This document shows, piece by piece, positions 1 through 5,921 of a DNA stretch of 6,196 bases (positions are counted from its first letter, which is position 1; each line of letters opens with the position of its first letter). This DNA comes from Candidatus Coatesiibacteriota bacterium (GTDB lineage Bacteria; RBG-13-66-14): contig WJMB01000261.1 of NCBI GenBank assembly GCA_014728185.1, positions 1 through 6,196 on the forward strand. Reading direction: 5' to 3'. Under the pieces are notes generated by a model, which searched no databases, was not told where the DNA came from, and saw nothing but the letters and a program-made list of their open reading frames with translations. Made by a program: the position numbers and the translations under genes.

Positions 1-213
1 ATTGTACCATTTGGATACTGTTTTCGCGGACAGGCCGACAGCTCTCGCCGCGGCTGCCGCAGGAACGCTCAGCCAAAAGAAGCGAGCTATCTCTTTATGC
101 TTTTCTTTAGATAGCTTTGTATATCTTGGCCGGTGGGTATATTTCTTACCGCAATTCTTGCATTTACATCTGCCATCGGCCAACTTATAGTGCGCTCTAT
201 GGTTACATTTCTT
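1..213 (-). pseudogene. Transposase N-terminal remnant (zinc ribbon + helix-turn-helix), partial at left edge
   Basis: The minus-strand frame stays open for 71 codons from base 213 to base 1 and leaves the window. Its translation starts with a Cys-rich piece (KKCNHRAHYKLADGRC, then CKNCGKKYT), typical of the N-terminal zinc ribbon of IS1/IS1595-type transposases. A basic linker follows, then a helix-turn-helix ending in AVGLSAKTVSKWYN. The frame has no ATG or GTG, and its only possible start (TTG, about 185) would fall inside the ribbon. Directly upstream is an in-frame TGA (214-216), with a Cys codon just before it at 220-222. Together with the Cys at 205-207 this looks like the first zinc knuckle, interrupted by the stop. 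I read it as a decayed insertion sequence rather than a live gene. The catalytic domain, if any survives, lies beyond the left edge. The family assignment (IS1595-like) is by resemblance only. Base composition is AT-richer than the genes to the right. Confidence 0.6.
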
Positions 214-329
214 TCAGTGACAGGTACCTGAGGATCATCACGTTTATTATCAGATGTATACAAACACGATCCGGGCGGAACAGGATAGACGAATAATTTA
301 GTATAGCAATGTTCATGTAATGATACTTT

Positions 330-369
330 TGATAATGGCTGGATAATGGCTGGATAATGGCGGGATACA
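330..369. repeat. 11-bp tandem repeat, about 3.5 copies
   Basis: The unit GGATAATGGCT occurs in tandem at 330-340 (first base T instead of G), 341-351 and 352-362 (last base G). A partial copy (GGATA) follows at 363-367. The array lies in the non-coding stretch between the transposase remnant and the terminator of the minus-strand operon. No function is evident; slippage or a protein-binding array would both fit. Confidence 0.8.
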
Positions 370-381
370 TTTGCAGATGAC

Positions 382-406
382 AAAAAGGGCGGTGGCAGCC
401 GCCCTT
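382..406 (-). terminator. Intrinsic terminator of the mutL / KOW-protein unit
   Basis: Read on the minus strand, an 8-bp perfect stem AAGGGCGG/CCGCCCTT (bases 399-406 with 385-392) with a 6-nt loop is followed by a run of T (complement of 382-386). It lies about 80 nt after the stop codon of the 374-residue gene, so it is the natural end of that transcript. Confidence 0.85.
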
Positions 407-407
407 C

Positions 408-449
408 TATGTATCGCTAAATATGTCTCGCTAGGTACGTATCGCCGCA
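408..449. repeat. Degenerate 14-bp tandem repeat, 3 copies
   Basis: Three units start exactly 14 bp apart: TATGTATCGCTAAA (408-421), TATGTCTCGCTAGG (422-435) and TACGTATCGCCGCA (436-449). The first 12 bases of units 1 and 2 match at 11 positions. The array sits in the 3' untranslated region between the stop codon at 487 and the terminator at 382-406. Its role is unknown. Confidence 0.65.
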
Positions 450-461
450 CCGTCATTGAAT

Positions 462-475
462 CGGCTTTTCAGCCG
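462..475 (-). other. Small hairpin just after the stop codon
   Basis: CGGCT (462-466) and AGCCG (471-475) form a perfect 5-bp stem with a 4-nt loop, 11 nt downstream of the stop codon of the 374-residue gene. There is no T-run after it on either strand, so it is not a terminator. It may protect or process the 3' end of the transcript. Confidence 0.4.
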
Positions 476-486
476 GTATCGCAGTC

Positions 487-1611
487 TCAGCTCTCGATCA
501 GTTCGACGTTGGCGCGGGGCAGGATGACCTCGTCGCCCGAGACAAGCTTGGCCTTGAGCACGCGGACCTTGGCCTCGCTCTCCAACTGGGTCAGCTCGAT
601 GGGTAGATCGGTGACCGTGGCCAGGCGGCCGAAGTAGGGCTCGCGGATGACGCGGATGCGTGTGCCGACGAGCAGGTCGCCGCCCTCTTCGCCCGGAGTG
701 GACTTGGTGTCGATGTCGCCGGGCTTGGGGACGATGATCTCGGGCCGGATGACTCCGGCGCGGATCTGGGTGGCACCGTTGATGCTGGCCACCTGACCCT
801 CCAGCCTCTGCAGCAGATCGAAGGTGTCGTGGGCCATGGCGATGGAACCGAAGCCCTCGGTGACGATCAGGGTGACGCCCTTGTTCTCGTGACCGGTGAT
901 GGCCACGCCGAGATCGAAGCCGAGGAAGTTCTTGAGGTCCTTGTCGTGGAAACCACCGGCTACGACGCCTACGGCGCCGACCTCGACGGCCCGGCGCAGG
1001 CTGACGTTGGTGACCAGGGAGCCGCCGACGACGACCTTGCCCTTGCAGTCCTCGGTGATCTTGTCCGGGGTGAGTTCATCGTCGGGAGAATCGACCACGA
1101 CCTTGATCGCGCCGTGGGTCTCGCCGCCGATGCCGAAGATGCCCTGGATGAAGGCGGCCTGGGTGCGGATGACCACGCCCTCCCTGGGCAGGACCTTCTC
1201 GATTACGCCGTCGATGTAGGCGTTGACCTGGACCGGGTGCGGCGGTTCGCGCAGCAGCACCTGCCCCGTGATCCCGGAGATGTTCTCGACGGTGCCCTTG
1301 ACCGGGGCGGGGAGCTCGCTTTTGAACAGGCCGAACAGGCCCTTGGTCTGGGCGATCAGTTGGCCCTTCTCGACCTCGTCACCCTCCTTGGCCAGCATGA
1401 CCTCGGGAACGTCCTCGGGCGGCAGGGAGAACTTGTTGGCCACGTTGACGCTCTCGACGTTGCCCGGCAGGAAGGTGCGGGCGACGACGTCCAGGGCGCC
1501 GACCTGCTGACCCTCCTCGACGAGGACGTCACCGAGCAGCGGCAGCTTGCGCTCTTTGGTCAGCGTGGCGTTGGGGGTGACCTTCAGGCCGGGGGTGTAG
1601 GCGTGTCCCAC
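487..1611 (-). CDS. Conserved-looking protein of unknown function: lipoyl-like N-terminal segments, Gly-rich middle, KOW-like C-terminus
   Basis: This is a 374-residue protein with a GTG start, fixed by a perfect AGGAGG six bases upstream (1618-1623). Residues about 20-55 and 65-145 are beta-rich with turns such as EEGQQVGA, KEGDEVEKGQLIA and PAPVKGTVENISG, the pattern of barrel-sandwich (biotinyl/lipoyl-like) folds. No canonical biotinyl MKM motif is seen. Residues about 150-290 are Gly-rich alpha/beta with GIFGIGGETHG, VVVGGSLVT, GVVAGGFHDKDL and ITGHENKGVTLIVTEGFG, then SINGATQIRAGVIRPEII. Residues about 314-372 resemble a KOW domain, as in NusG or ribosomal L24: VGTRIRVIREPYFGRLATV, ending in EVILPRANVEL. 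No signal peptide or membrane segment is visible. It lies 143 nt downstream of the MutL-family gene on the same strand, before a shared terminator, so the two are probably co-transcribed. From memory, similar proteins sit beside long MutL homologues in other bacteria; this is unverified. A scaffold or adaptor role is only inference. Confidence 0.9.
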   Translation of the reverse strand: MGHAYTPGLKVTPNATLTKERKLPLLGDVLVEEGQQVGALDVVARTFLPGNVESVNVANKFSLPPEDVPEVMLAKEGDEVEKGQLIAQTKGLFGLFKSELPAPVKGTVENISGITGQVLLREPPHPVQVNAYIDGVIEKVLPREGVVIRTQAAFIQGIFGIGGETHGAIKVVVDSPDDELTPDKITEDCKGKVVVGGSLVTNVSLRRAVEVGAVGVVAGGFHDKDLKNFLGFDLGVAITGHENKGVTLIVTEGFGSIAMAHDTFDLLQRLEGQVASINGATQIRAGVIRPEIIVPKPGDIDTKSTPGEEGGDLLVGTRIRVIREPYFGRLATVTDLPIELTQLESEAKVRVLKAKLVSGDEVILPRANVELIES

Positions 1612-1617
1612 AGCGTG

Positions 1618-1623
1618 CCTCCT
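1618..1623 (-). promoter_or_regulatory. Shine-Dalgarno site fixing the GTG start at 1611
   Basis: The plus-strand CCTCCT reads AGGAGG on the minus strand and is spaced exactly six bases from the GTG (1611-1609). No other start codon nearby has a comparable site, which justifies the non-ATG start. Confidence 0.85.
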
Positions 1624-1670
1624 AAAACGGCTCTCTTATGGCGTGGTTCGTTAAGCTGATAGTGTCGATT

Positions 1671-1705
1671 CCATCGGGTACCCCGCGATGGTGCAACCGT
1701 GCGGG
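1671..1705 (-). other. Intercistronic hairpins between mutL and the KOW-protein gene
   Basis: CCATCG (1671-1676) pairs with CGATGG (1686-1691). Alternatively CCCGC (1682-1686) pairs with GCGGG (1701-1705), with an inner GGT/ACC. The two overlap and exclude one another. Neither has a T-run, so termination is unlikely; a processing or stabilising structure in the 143-nt gap is possible. A poor sigma-70-like pair on the minus strand (TTGCAC, 17 bp, TGGAAT) overlaps the same bases, so an internal promoter cannot be excluded. Confidence 0.3.
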
Positions 1706-1754
1706 ACGGCTGATCGGCGTCGGCTCGGCGGATCGACCTGAAAGATATGGGTTG

Positions 1755-3602
1755 CTACTCGTGCTCGTAGGCCGGATAGCAATCCAGGGCGGCGTGCCAT
1801 TCCTTGAGCATCTCGATGCGCTTGGCGTCTTCCTCGGGCAGCTCGAAGGGTCGACGTCCGCGGCCGTCGAAGATCAGCCCGGAGCGTCCGCCGGTGACCT
1901 TGGCCTCGATCTCCTTGCCGGGGCCGTTGCCGAAGTCGACGTTCTTCTCGGCCTTGACGACGCGGATCGTGGCCTCCTCGCCCCAGGGGAAGTCCATCGT
2001 CTCCAGAGTGCCGAAGGTCATCTCGTGTTTGACGACTTCGCCGCCGGGGAGCTCGATTTCGAGTTCGGCGAGCTTGGCGCCGGGCTTGGCCTTGCAGATC
2101 GGGGCGATGCAGGTGCCCAGGTGAATCAGGCAGTCCTTGACGAAGACGTCGGTGGCGGCCCTCTCGTTGACGCGGCTCAGCACGCCCAACTGGGGCATCA
2201 TGAAGATGGAGTCCACGGCCAGCTTGGTGAAACCCTCGGGCAGGAAGGCGTCGATGAGCATCAGCGCAGACTGCTGGCGTCGCGGGGCGTGGGAGAGCAC
2301 GCCGCCGGAGCCGACCAGGATGTCCAGGTCCAGCATGTCGACCAGGCTTTCCGAGCCCTTCTGCTCGAAGGTCTCGGTGATGGTGCGCATACGCTGGACG
2401 CCCTTGAGACCGACGGCCAGGCGCTTGTGCTGGATGAAGGCCAGGCGCAGCGCCTCGCGGGCGATGCCCTGCTCGATGATCAGGTCCTCCAGGGTCTGGG
2501 GGATGGTGGTCGGCCGGATCATCTTGTTGCGGATGCGGTTGCGCAGTTCGCTCTCGTCCATGTGGAAGGGCACCCAGCGCATCACGTTGTCGAAGCCGGC
2601 CTCGGCCATCACGTTGGAGATCGAGTAGCTCATCCCCAGGTTGGCCGAGACGGTGCGGTTGAAGACCGTCTCCTTGGTTTCCTCGAACTTCTCACCCTTG
2701 AAGACGCTGAACACGTCGGTGGTGGCGCCGCCGATGTCCACGCCGACCACGGTGATCTCCTCGCGGCGGGCGATGGTCTGGATGATCTCGCCCACGGCGC
2801 CCGGGGTGGGCATGATGGGGATCTTCTCGCCCGTGGTGTCCCTGGCCCAGGTCATCAGTTTGGCGTAACCCGGGGCCTGGGCCATCACGTGTTCCATGAA
2901 GAGGTTGTGGATGGCGTGGCGGGCCGGCCCAAGGTTCTCGCGCTCCAGAACGGGACGGATGTTGTCGACGATCATCAGGGCCGTTTTTTCTTCCAGGTCC
3001 TGCTTGACCTTGTCGCGGGCGGCGATGTTGCCGGCGTAGATGACCGGCAGGTCGTAACCGGCGCCGAAGCGGGGCTTGGGGTCGGCGGCGGCGATGATCT
3101 CGGAGAGCTCGACCACGTGCTTGATGGTCCCGCCGTCGATACCGCCGGAGAGCAGGATGATGTCGGGACGCAGCCGGCGGATCGACTCGATCTTCTCGTG
3201 ATTGGGCCGGCGGTCGTTGGTGGCCAGCACGTCCATCACGATGGCACCGGCGCCCAGGGCCGCTCGCTCGGCGGATTCACCGGTCATCTCCTTGACCACC
3301 CCGGCGACCATCATCTGCAGGCCGCCGCCGGCGGAGCTGGTCGAGAGGTAGACGTCGCAGCCGCTCTCCGGATTGGCCGTGACCAGGATCGTGCCGTCGT
3401 CGGAAACCAGCTTGCGCTTGGCCAGCTCCTCGACCTCGCTGACGGCGTTGACCACGCCGCGGGTGACGTCCTCGGCCGGGGCCTCGACGGTGGTCGGAGC
3501 CTCGCCGCGGACGATCAGCCGGTAGGTGTCGTCTTCCTGCTTCTGGATGAGGATGGCTTTGGTGGTGGTGGAGCCGCAGTCCGTAGCAAGGATTGTGTTC
3601 AT
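1755..3602 (-). CDS. glmL: MutL/GlmL-family ASKHA ATPase (glutamate mutase L-like), long form
   Basis: This 615-residue protein has an ATG start; GAGG at 3610-3613 lies seven bases upstream. It shows the ASKHA (actin/Hsp70/sugar kinase) nucleotide-binding signatures in order. Phosphate-1 is ATDCGSTTTKAI (about residues 6-17), phosphate-2 is GVDIGGATTDVFSV (287-300) and the adenosine-type Gly motif is ILVGSGGVLSH (428-438). LLSGGIDGGT (150-159) is a further Gly-rich loop. This order is that of the MutL/GlmL family (Pfam MutL), encoded between glutamate mutase subunits glmS and glmE in clostridia and thought to be a chaperone or reactivator of that B12 enzyme. It is soluble, with no signal peptide. 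From memory, clostridial GlmL is about 460 residues. The extra about 120 residues here (from about 495, beta-rich with SGLIFDGRGRRPF near the end) mark a long subtype. No mutase subunit is in the window, so the client is unknown and the symbol is given at family level only. It is the first gene of a probable two-gene operon with the KOW-domain protein. Confidence 0.9.
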   Translation of the reverse strand: MNTILATDCGSTTTKAILIQKQEDDTYRLIVRGEAPTTVEAPAEDVTRGVVNAVSEVEELAKRKLVSDDGTILVTANPESGCDVYLSTSSAGGGLQMMVAGVVKEMTGESAERAALGAGAIVMDVLATNDRRPNHEKIESIRRLRPDIILLSGGIDGGTIKHVVELSEIIAAADPKPRFGAGYDLPVIYAGNIAARDKVKQDLEEKTALMIVDNIRPVLERENLGPARHAIHNLFMEHVMAQAPGYAKLMTWARDTTGEKIPIMPTPGAVGEIIQTIARREEITVVGVDIGGATTDVFSVFKGEKFEETKETVFNRTVSANLGMSYSISNVMAEAGFDNVMRWVPFHMDESELRNRIRNKMIRPTTIPQTLEDLIIEQGIAREALRLAFIQHKRLAVGLKGVQRMRTITETFEQKGSESLVDMLDLDILVGSGGVLSHAPRRQQSALMLIDAFLPEGFTKLAVDSIFMMPQLGVLSRVNERAATDVFVKDCLIHLGTCIAPICKAKPGAKLAELEIELPGGEVVKHEMTFGTLETMDFPWGEEATIRVVKAEKNVDFGNGPGKEIEAKVTGGRSGLIFDGRGRRPFELPEEDAKRIEMLKEWHAALDCYPAYEHE

Positions 3603-3625
3603 TTACCTGCCTCGTTCTAGCTTGC

Positions 3626-3641
3626 CGACGGGGACCCGTCG
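3626..3641. promoter_or_regulatory. 16-bp palindrome in the mutL leader
   Basis: CGACGGG (3626-3632) and CCCGTCG (3635-3641) are perfect inverted arms around a 2-bp centre, ending 12 nt upstream of the Shine-Dalgarno site of the MutL-family gene. It could be a stable RNA hairpin in the 5' leader or a dimeric repressor operator. Nothing in the sequence decides between them. Confidence 0.45.
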
Positions 3642-3738
3642 AGTACAGCGGTTATCGGCACGTCGACCGTTTCGTATCTGTGTGTTGGGACACCGTGAAG
3701 ACTATCGGCCGACGGTACGTTGTATACGAGTGGCGTCT

Positions 3739-3747
3739 ATTCTAACA
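3739..3747 (-). promoter_or_regulatory. Possible extended -10 promoter for the mutL unit
   Basis: On the minus strand TGTTAGAAT is an extended -10 (TGn plus TAGAAT, 5 of 6 matches to TATAAT). No good -35 lies at the right distance, which is tolerated in extended -10 promoters. A start near 3732 would give a leader of about 130 nt, containing the palindrome at 3626-3641. A weaker alternative, TTCACG-17-TACGAA, lies closer to the gene. Confidence 0.4.
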
Positions 3748-4342
3748 GTTTTCTCTGCAAAAAGACCAGCCTCGCCGGAGCGTCCGGAGGGCATCATCAA
3801 GACCCGCACCAGGACCGTTAGAAAGCGGCGCCCGATCGGTACGCCGGCGTGGACGGTAACGCTGATTATTATGGGTATCCATCGCCGACGTTCCCAGGGC
3901 GGCGACAAGGGGAATGCTCTTTGAGCAATCCACAATCACGGCAGCTTGTTGTTAACGTTCGTTCAAACCGCGCTTGCCCGCTAGGTGAACCGCTCGGTGA
4001 AAGGCGTTTTTAAACCGCCCTGTTTGATCCGAACACGTTGCGTAACTCATTAACGCTGATAACTCATTGCGCCATGTTTGGTTAGTGGTCGATTTGTGGC
4101 GATAGGAATCGCCTCAAGATAACATAGTGGCTGGCGGACCGTCCTCTCAACAGTCAGGCGGAAAGCCGCAAATGCTGGTTGAGCAGTCAAAGGCCGGCTG
4201 GTGACCGCTTTAGACCTCGAACAAACCAGACACCTGATCAAGTTGACGACCTAGGCGAGCTGATAGCAGGAGCCGCTTCACCACTCCCGGTCGTCATTGC
4301 TCAAGTATCGAGTTTCCACTGATACGCATGTCCAGCTCATGC
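3748..4342. other. Non-coding spacer of about 600 bp, no convincing gene
   Basis: No frame here has protein-like composition, a ribosome site or a recognisable motif on either strand; the longest open frames are Arg/Pro-rich and start poorly. Composition is less GC-rich than the flanking genes, especially at 3940-4340. The stretch holds a 9-bp direct repeat TAACTCATT (4043-4051 and 4060-4068, 17-bp period) and a GGCG/CGCC hairpin near 4003-4019. It could be a decayed gene or mobile element, or simply intergenic DNA. No tRNA-like T-arm or other known RNA structure was found by eye. Confidence 0.55.
4000..4019 (-). terminator. Weak terminator-like hairpin in the spacer
   Basis: On the minus strand GGCG (from 4019-4016) pairs with CGCC (from 4006-4003) around an A/T-rich loop, followed by only TTTC. 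It lies about 320 nt beyond the stop of the small 4343-4750 gene, and no closer terminator was seen. The stem is short, so support is poor. Confidence 0.22.
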
Positions 4343-4750
4343 TCAACGCCAGCGCCAGCGCTTGTTCTTGGCCGTCTTGCGCCGGGTCAGGCGGTCGTCG
4401 ATGTACTCGTCCATCCGAGCCAGCAGACGCTGGACCAGGCGGCGGTTCTCCATCAGCGCCTGGAACTTGCGGTAGGGGATGCCGGGGAAGAAAAGGTCCA
4501 GGGAGCCGCCGAGCAACGGCTCGAGGACCAGCAGCGCCTGGCTGCCGTAAAAGGTCGCCGGGTAGGTGGTCTCGAGGGCCAGCACGGCCGCTTCGAGCAG
4601 GTGCTTCTCGGCCAGCTTTTTACAGATGGCCTCGATGAGCTCGTCGGCCTCCTCTTCGGTGATGGAAGCCTCCTGGCGCGTGGAAAACATATGGCGCAGG
4701 CTGAAGGGTCGCCTGGTCTGAGGATCTTTATCCGTCGGTTTCGTTGTCAC
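4343..4750 (-). CDS. Small helical protein of unknown function
   Basis: This is a 135-residue reading with a GTG start at 4750. The N-terminal about 25 residues are polar and probably disordered. Residues 30-62 are strongly helical (TEEEADELIEAICKKL, then LLEAAVLALE). Then comes TTYPATFYGSQALLVLEPLL (62-80), a helix around YPLFYR-like residues near 85-96, a helix with ENRRLVQRLLARMDEYIDD, and a very basic tail ending RWRWR. The pattern of Leu-Glu, then Pro, Phe, Gly-Ser-Gln-Ala-Leu and a final 'lines of VE/VQ-R-L-L-x-R' helix recalls, from memory only, a conserved small hypothetical family in several phyla. No function is known to me. The frame is open up to a TTG at 4867, but that would sit at the predicted transcript start and lacks a ribosome site. 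GTG 4750 has a modest GAG eight bases upstream. ATG 4690 (115 residues) is the alternative and has none. It diverges from mtnP. Confidence 0.75.
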   Translation of the reverse strand: MTTKPTDKDPQTRRPFSLRHMFSTRQEASITEEEADELIEAICKKLAEKHLLEAAVLALETTYPATFYGSQALLVLEPLLGGSLDLFFPGIPYRKFQALMENRRLVQRLLARMDEYIDDRLTRRKTAKNKRWRWR

Positions 4751-4875
4751 GGTGTCATCTCGTTTGATCTCGGAAGTGTTGTACGACTCCGGCTCATGTC
4801 GGCTGCGGGTATCGCGAGACGGCGGAATGGAGCGTACTTCGGCAGTGTAACTGCAAAGCAACAGCAACGCGCAGT

Positions 4876-4904
4876 AGCTTACGCCGCGGCGCCGGCCCTG
4901 TCAA
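4876..4904 (-). promoter_or_regulatory. Sigma-70 promoter for the small 4343-4750 gene
   Basis: On the minus strand a perfect -35 TTGACA (bases 4904-4899) is followed by exactly 17 bp and then TAAGCT (4881-4876), a common -10 variant in GC-rich genomes (3 of 6 to consensus). Transcription would begin near 4869, leaving a leader of about 118 nt before the GTG at 4750. It argues against the far-upstream TTG start at 4867. Confidence 0.65.
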
Positions 4905-4918
4905 GGCGACGGCCGCTC

Positions 4919-4947
4919 TTCACCGACCGCCGGCGCTGTGGTATCCT
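4919..4947 (+). promoter_or_regulatory. Sigma-70 promoter for mtnP
   Basis: TTCACC (4919-4924, 4 of 6 to TTGACA) is followed by 17 bp and TATCCT (4942-4947), preceded by the extended -10 TGG (4939-4941). Transcription would start near 4954, giving a leader of about 43 nt. An alternative pair, TTGACG (4947-4952) with GACAAT (4972-4977), has a 19-bp spacer and would leave a leader of only about 13 nt, so it is less likely. Confidence 0.55.
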
Positions 4948-4996
4948 TGACGCCGCAAGCGAACCAGGACCGACAATCACCCCCGCGGGAGGTACC

Positions 4997-5848
4997 ATGC
5001 CCAGGATCGGCGTCATCGGCGGCTCCGGACTCTACGAGATCGAGTCGTTGACCAACAAGCGCGACGAGTTCATCAGCACCCCCTTCGGCGAGCCCAGTGC
5101 CCAGGTCGTCGTCGGCGAGCTCGAGGGCCGCGAGGTGGCCTTCGTGCCCCGTCACGGCCACGGCCACGTCCTCAACCCCGGCGAAGTCAACTACCGCGCC
5201 AACGTCTGCGCCCTCAAGCAACTCGGGGTCAAGTTCATTATCTCGGTCAGCGCCGTGGGCTCACTCAAAGAGGAAATCGCCCCCAAGCATCTGGTCGTTC
5301 CCGACCAGTTCATCGACCGCACCCGACACCGCCCCGACACCTTCTTCTCCGACGGTATCGTGGCCCACGTCTCCCTGGCCGATCCCTTCTGCAACGAGCT
5401 GCGCGCGATCTTCATCGAGGAGGCCTCCAAGCTCGAGGTCACCATCCACGACGGCGGCACCTACATCTGCATGGAGGGTCCCCAGTTCTCCACTCGGGCC
5501 GAGAGCCGACTCTACCGCTCCTGGGGCGCCGACATCATCGGGATGACCAACCTCACTGAGGCCCGCCTGGCCCGCGAGGCCGAGATAGCCTACGCCACCC
5601 TGGCCTTCTCCACCGACTACGACTGCTGGCACGAAGAAGACGTCACCGCCGAGATGGTCATCGAAAACTTCACCTACAACGTCGAAAACGCCCGCAAGTT
5701 GATCAAGGCCATCGTCCCGGCCATCGACCCCGAGGCCGACTACCCGGCCCACCATGCCCTCGAGAACTCCATCGTTACCCGGCCCGAAAATATCCCCCAG
5801 GCCGTCAAGGTGCGCCTGAAGCCCATCGCCGGGAAGTATTTGGGTTGA
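4997..5848 (+). CDS. mtnP: S-methyl-5'-thioadenosine phosphorylase
   Basis: This 283-residue cytosolic enzyme cleaves 5'-methylthioadenosine with phosphate to adenine and 5-methylthioribose-1-phosphate, recycling the by-product of polyamine synthesis and SAM use. The ATG follows GGGAGG with a short four-base spacing. The phosphorylase-2 signatures are all present. IGVIGGSGLYEI (residues 4-15) carries the phosphate-binding Ser10. PRHGHGH (51-57) has the Arg-His pair, followed by NYRAN (65-69). SAVGSLKEEI (85-94) and MEGPQFSTRAE (159-169) are also there. GADIIGMTNLTEARLARE (177-194) includes the substrate Met183. STDYDCWHEE (205-214) has Asp207 and Asp209, which read the adenine amino group. 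The DYDCW motif separates it from the inosine-preferring MTIP subgroup (NPAAG there) and from guanosine/inosine PNPs. Length and the C-terminal tail fit the bacterial/archaeal MTAP group. It appears to be a single-gene transcript with its own promoter and a strong terminator. No other methionine-salvage gene is in the window. Confidence 0.95.
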   Translation: MPRIGVIGGSGLYEIESLTNKRDEFISTPFGEPSAQVVVGELEGREVAFVPRHGHGHVLNPGEVNYRANVCALKQLGVKFIISVSAVGSLKEEIAPKHLVVPDQFIDRTRHRPDTFFSDGIVAHVSLADPFCNELRAIFIEEASKLEVTIHDGGTYICMEGPQFSTRAESRLYRSWGADIIGMTNLTEARLAREAEIAYATLAFSTDYDCWHEEDVTAEMVIENFTYNVENARKLIKAIVPAIDPEADYPAHHALENSIVTRPENIPQAVKVRLKPIAGKYLG

Positions 5849-5872
5849 CCGCGACGCCCCTGAGCCACCAAA

Positions 5873-5899
5873 GAAAGCGCCCCTTTACGGGGCGTTTTC
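5873..5899 (+). terminator. Intrinsic terminator of mtnP
   Basis: A stem of about 11 bp has the GC core CGCCCC (5878-5883)/GGGGCG (5889-5894), a 5-nt loop TTTAC, and outer GAAAG/TTTTC pairs. It ends in a TTTT run 25 nt after the mtnP stop. Because the outer arm is A-rich on the left, it could also work in the opposite direction. Confidence 0.92.
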
Positions 5900-5921
5900 T
5901 CAGTAGGGTTTATCTTCTGTT

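Noticed and set aside
87..383. Minus-strand 98-codon frame over the left edge
   Set aside because: It is out of frame with the zinc-ribbon/helix-turn-helix reading and has no domain-like content.
771..785. Second sigma-54-like match TGGCACC-N4-ATGC
   Set aside because: It lies inside the 374-residue coding region on the antisense strand, its -12 half is imperfect, and no gene follows.
1638..3620. Plus-strand open frame of 660 codons opposite the MutL-family gene
   Set aside because: Its Asp/Gly/His/Leu-rich translation is a codon-bias shadow of the GC-rich gene on the other strand, which has clear ASKHA motifs. The same holds for the plus-strand frame at 829-1659.
3603..3740. Cobalamin riboswitch upstream of the MutL-family gene
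   Set aside because: A GCCACT is present but the B12 box and the rest of the conserved core are not recognisable.
4050..4241. Minus-strand 63-codon frame in the spacer
   Set aside because: TTG start without a ribosome site, no motif, and composition not like the real genes.
3921..4304. Inverted 9-bp pair TTGAGCAAT / ATTGCTCAA bounding 384 bp, like a small MITE
   Set aside because: The match does not extend past 9 bp, there is no target duplication at the ends, and one such pair is expected by chance in a spacer of this size.
4328..4996. Upstream extension of the mtnP frame by 223 codons
   Set aside because: It is antisense to the small gene at 4343-4750, has no motif, and the family start is MPRIGVIGGSG at 4997 with its own ribosome site.
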